Positions 61,625 through 64,000 of a DNA stretch of 64,000 nucleotides are shown in pieces; within the stretch, counting starts at the first letter, position 1; each line of letters opens with the position of its first letter. A model generated the notes under the pieces. That model saw only the letters and a program-made list of their open reading frames with translations. It did no database searches and had not been told where the DNA came from. The translations under genes and the position numbers were made by a program. The stretch is from Solilutibacter pythonis. GTDB taxonomy: Bacteria; Pseudomonadota; Gammaproteobacteria; Xanthomonadales; Xanthomonadaceae. Location: the NCBI RefSeq assembly GCF_003697345.1, contig NZ_RFLY01000007.1, positions 1 through 64,000 of the forward strand, written 5' to 3'.

Positions 61625-63468
61625 TCACTCGCAGCCGTTGGGCGTTGCCTCTCCCGGCTGGCAACGCTCGGTCATCCGGCGCCGAAGCCCACCCGCCTCC
61701 AACGCCGGCCAGCGCTGCCGATGCGGCGCGATCTCGCCCCGGCGCAGCGCCTGGCGCACCTTCGCGGCCTCTTTTTCAGGCGCGCTGAAACTGAACTCGC
61801 CGGCGTAACGCCATTGGCCGGAAGCCCGATCGTACAACCGGCATTCGAGCTGCCAGTTCTCTACGCCCAGCCCGCACAGCAGGCGATCCTCGCGGCCATC
61901 GCCATCCAGATCGCGGCCGATCAGCACGCAATCGGCATCGGCCTGGACACAAGCCGGCAGGGCGAAATCCGCCGCCACCATGCGCGACCACCAGCCATCC
62001 TCCACCGGCCCGGTACCCGGGGCGATGGCGACGACGGCCCGCAGCCGCGCCGGGTCACGGATCGCATTGGCTTTAAGATCGGCCTCGCTGCGCCAGCGAT
62101 CCTTGCGTTGCAAGATGGCCTGGATGCGCCGGGCGAAGCGGGTGTCGTCCGCCGCCGCGGTACCGCCGCCTAGCGCCTCCACCGCGCGATAGCCCAGCCG
62201 CCCGCTGTCGAAACGCAAATGGGCCAGATCGAAATCCTCGCGGGCGATGCGCCCATCCGCCAGCCGCGCCAACTGGCTCGCCACGGCGATTCGGTGCGGA
62301 TCGAGCACGGGCGAGTTCACTAGCAGGGCGAGCGCCATCGCCGCCAGCGACACCACCACGTTGACCGGCTTCAGCACCGACAGCCAGCCACCGCGCGGGC
62401 GCAGCACCGCCCAGGCGTAGCCGAAGGCATGACCGGCCAGAATCGAGGCGGCGATCACCCCGGCCAGGCGCTCCTGCGTCCAGCCGTACTGGCCGATGCG
62501 CAACGCCATCGCGTACAGCGCCAGCACGGCGAACACCGGCAACGTCAGCAGACCGGCATCGACCACACGCCGCAGCCCGCGCGGGTAGGGCAGCGGATCA
62601 TCGCCATCCTGGTACACCGCGTTGGCGAACAGCACCATCACCACCACCAGCGACATCAGGATGGCCGCCGCCGAGCGGGTCTTCCACAGCGGCTCCAACC
62701 CGGTGAACGGCAAGCTGGCGACGAACAACAAGGCGATCAGCGCTAACAGCGGCAAGAGGCCGGTGAAGATCGCGAACAGGATGCGGCGCGCCACTTGCAC
62801 CGGCCGCCGCTGGGTCCGGCCAATCAGGATGCCGAGCCCCACCATCAAGCCGGTGGCGAGATAGGCGAAGGCTTCCTCCCGGAACAATTCCCGGAAGAAC
62901 CCGATGCCGATCAGCCTGAACAGCTCGGCCCACAGCATCAGCACCAGCCAGCAGATGCCGGTGAACAGCGCGGTCAGCATCAGCGTGAGCGCGTTTTGCC
63001 AGGCGAACTCGAACAAGTCGGGATAGCGCGCGTTCCAGTAGCCGTGGCGAAGCGCCGTTTGCAGGTATGGCAGGGCCACGAACAAGGCCGCCGCCATCGA
63101 CAGCCCGAACGGCCACAGCACCTCGCCCGCGCGGATGCCCGAAGCGCCGGTCGCGCTCCATGCCGCCCACCCCGCGCAGGTGGAGAACACCAGCGCCAGC
63201 AAGGCGCTCTGCCACCAGAAACGCCGCTCGCCCAGCGCGCGCACCGACAGCAGCATCGCCGTCGGCACCGACAGCACCAGGGTGTACCAGTAGACGCAGC
63301 CATGCAGTTCGGAGAACGGCCACCAGCCTTGGTCCTGCCCGGTGCTGGCGAAATACAGCAGCAGCCCCTGCGACATCGCCAGGAGGACGATGAACTGGCG
63401 CACCTCGCGCGGCAGCCGTTCGCTTTCGAGGGCGGTGCCGCCCGGCTCGGTCGTGCCGGCGCGCGACA

Positions 63469-63469
<1 letters not shown>
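61625..63469 (-). CDS. DUF4153 polytopic membrane protein
   Basis: This 614-residue protein has about eleven to twelve membrane helices in residues 25-385 and a soluble C-terminal part of about 220 residues. The membrane part has the DUF4153 pattern ([35 protein letters not shown]). The C-terminal part contains [14 protein letters not shown], an EF-hand-like calcium loop of the FG-GAP/dockerin kind, and probably lies in the periplasm. The function is unknown. Its ATG overlaps the P-II gene stop by one base (TGATG), so the two are translationally coupled. Confidence 0.85.
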
Positions 63470-63837
<368 letters not shown>

Positions 63838-63961
63838 TTAATTCATCGCCACGCCCCGGCTGCTAGGATTTTCCCGACTTTTCCATCCGCCCCGCACCGA
63901 TGCCGCCCGGCCGCCGCATGCGCCATCGTGACGCCAGCCCCAACGCGCAGGAGCGCACGAC

Positions 63962-64000
63962 ATGATCGACCTCGCCCAACTCGACAACCTCGCCCGCCGC
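63962..64000 (+). CDS. ubiK: Start of a UbiK-like (BMFP/YqiC) accessory factor gene
   Basis: The final 39 bases encode MIDLAQLDNLARR in frame, preceded by CAGGAG at a suitable distance. This is the typical start of the UbiK/YqiC family, short coiled-coil proteins that assist ubiquinone synthesis. Only 13 residues are visible, so the call rests on N-terminal resemblance. It is divergent from the P-II gene. Confidence 0.6.
   Translation, partial: MIDLAQLDNLARR

Noticed and set aside
61072-61808. Frames with GWLDGWMA repeats
   Set aside because: These are products of the 8-bp tandem array and lack start signals.

Overview
The window is GC-rich DNA from a gammaproteobacterium of the Xanthomonadales (Lysobacteraceae/Xanthomonadaceae type). 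This placement is inferred from protein resemblance and gene order: the separate ilvC-ilvG-ilvM-ilvE-leuA-leuCDB arrangement, a pcm-like gene just before tolC, and lipase/lipoprotein pairs of the kind linked to the Xanthomonadales type IV secretion system. I cannot fix genus or species. Most of the window is chromosomal housekeeping sequence, with three accessory islets (about 26.2-28.9 kb, 45.4-46.2 kb and 51.6-56.4 kb).

Layout. 0-6.5 kb: the start of an unknown gene, inorganic pyrophosphatase, a DUF4136 lipoprotein, thiC behind a TPP riboswitch, and metE behind a cobalamin riboswitch. 6.5-23.1 kb: a continuous aspartate-family and branched-chain amino acid block. A Thr/Ile-rich leader peptide and attenuator precede threonine deaminase-thrA-thrB-thrC. 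A Leu/Val/Ile-rich leader and attenuator then precede ilvD-ilvC-ilvG-ilvM-ilvE-leuA-leuC-leuD-leuB. The genes are tightly packed, many overlapping by ATGA. Together they take aspartate to threonine, threonine to 2-oxobutanoate, and on to isoleucine, valine and leucine. 23.1-26.2 kb: a TetR regulator, a Pcm-like methyltransferase and tolC.

26.2-28.9 kb: a lower-GC islet with an HExxH protein followed by two tandemly duplicated OmpA-like exported proteins. 28.9-34.7 kb: lipopolysaccharide genes (waaA, an LpxL-type acyltransferase, two glycosyltransferases, an O-antigen ligase-like protein) and a small zinc-finger protein. 35-43.5 kb: SnoaL-like, pirin, YceI, nitroreductase and ELM1-like proteins, glnE, and a Kef-type antiporter. 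44.4-51.4 kb: an enoyl-CoA hydratase-like gene, a decaying orphan CRISPR array with type I-C-like repeats, a monoacylglycerol lipase-like gene, a YdfG-like dehydrogenase, and an iron-uptake operon (TonB receptor, PepSY protein, small membrane protein) with a Fur-box-like site.

51.6-56.4 kb: three copies, exactly 982 bp apart, of a lipoprotein + lipase module. Only the last lipase is full length, and it carries a glutamine-rich tail; it looks like an effector-immunity locus that grew by tandem duplication. 56.4-64 kb: arginine decarboxylase, an M48 peptidase, spermidine synthase, a DUF4153 membrane protein, a P-II protein (GlnK type) and the start of a UbiK-like gene.

Two patterns cut across the window. 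First, the two amino acid attenuators have near-matching promoters with identical spacing, placed so that each leader peptide's ATG falls at the predicted transcription start (leaderless mRNAs). Second, four intergenic gaps hold short tandem arrays with 8- or 9-bp units, directly downstream of genes. No tRNA, rRNA, insertion sequence or cas gene was recognised.
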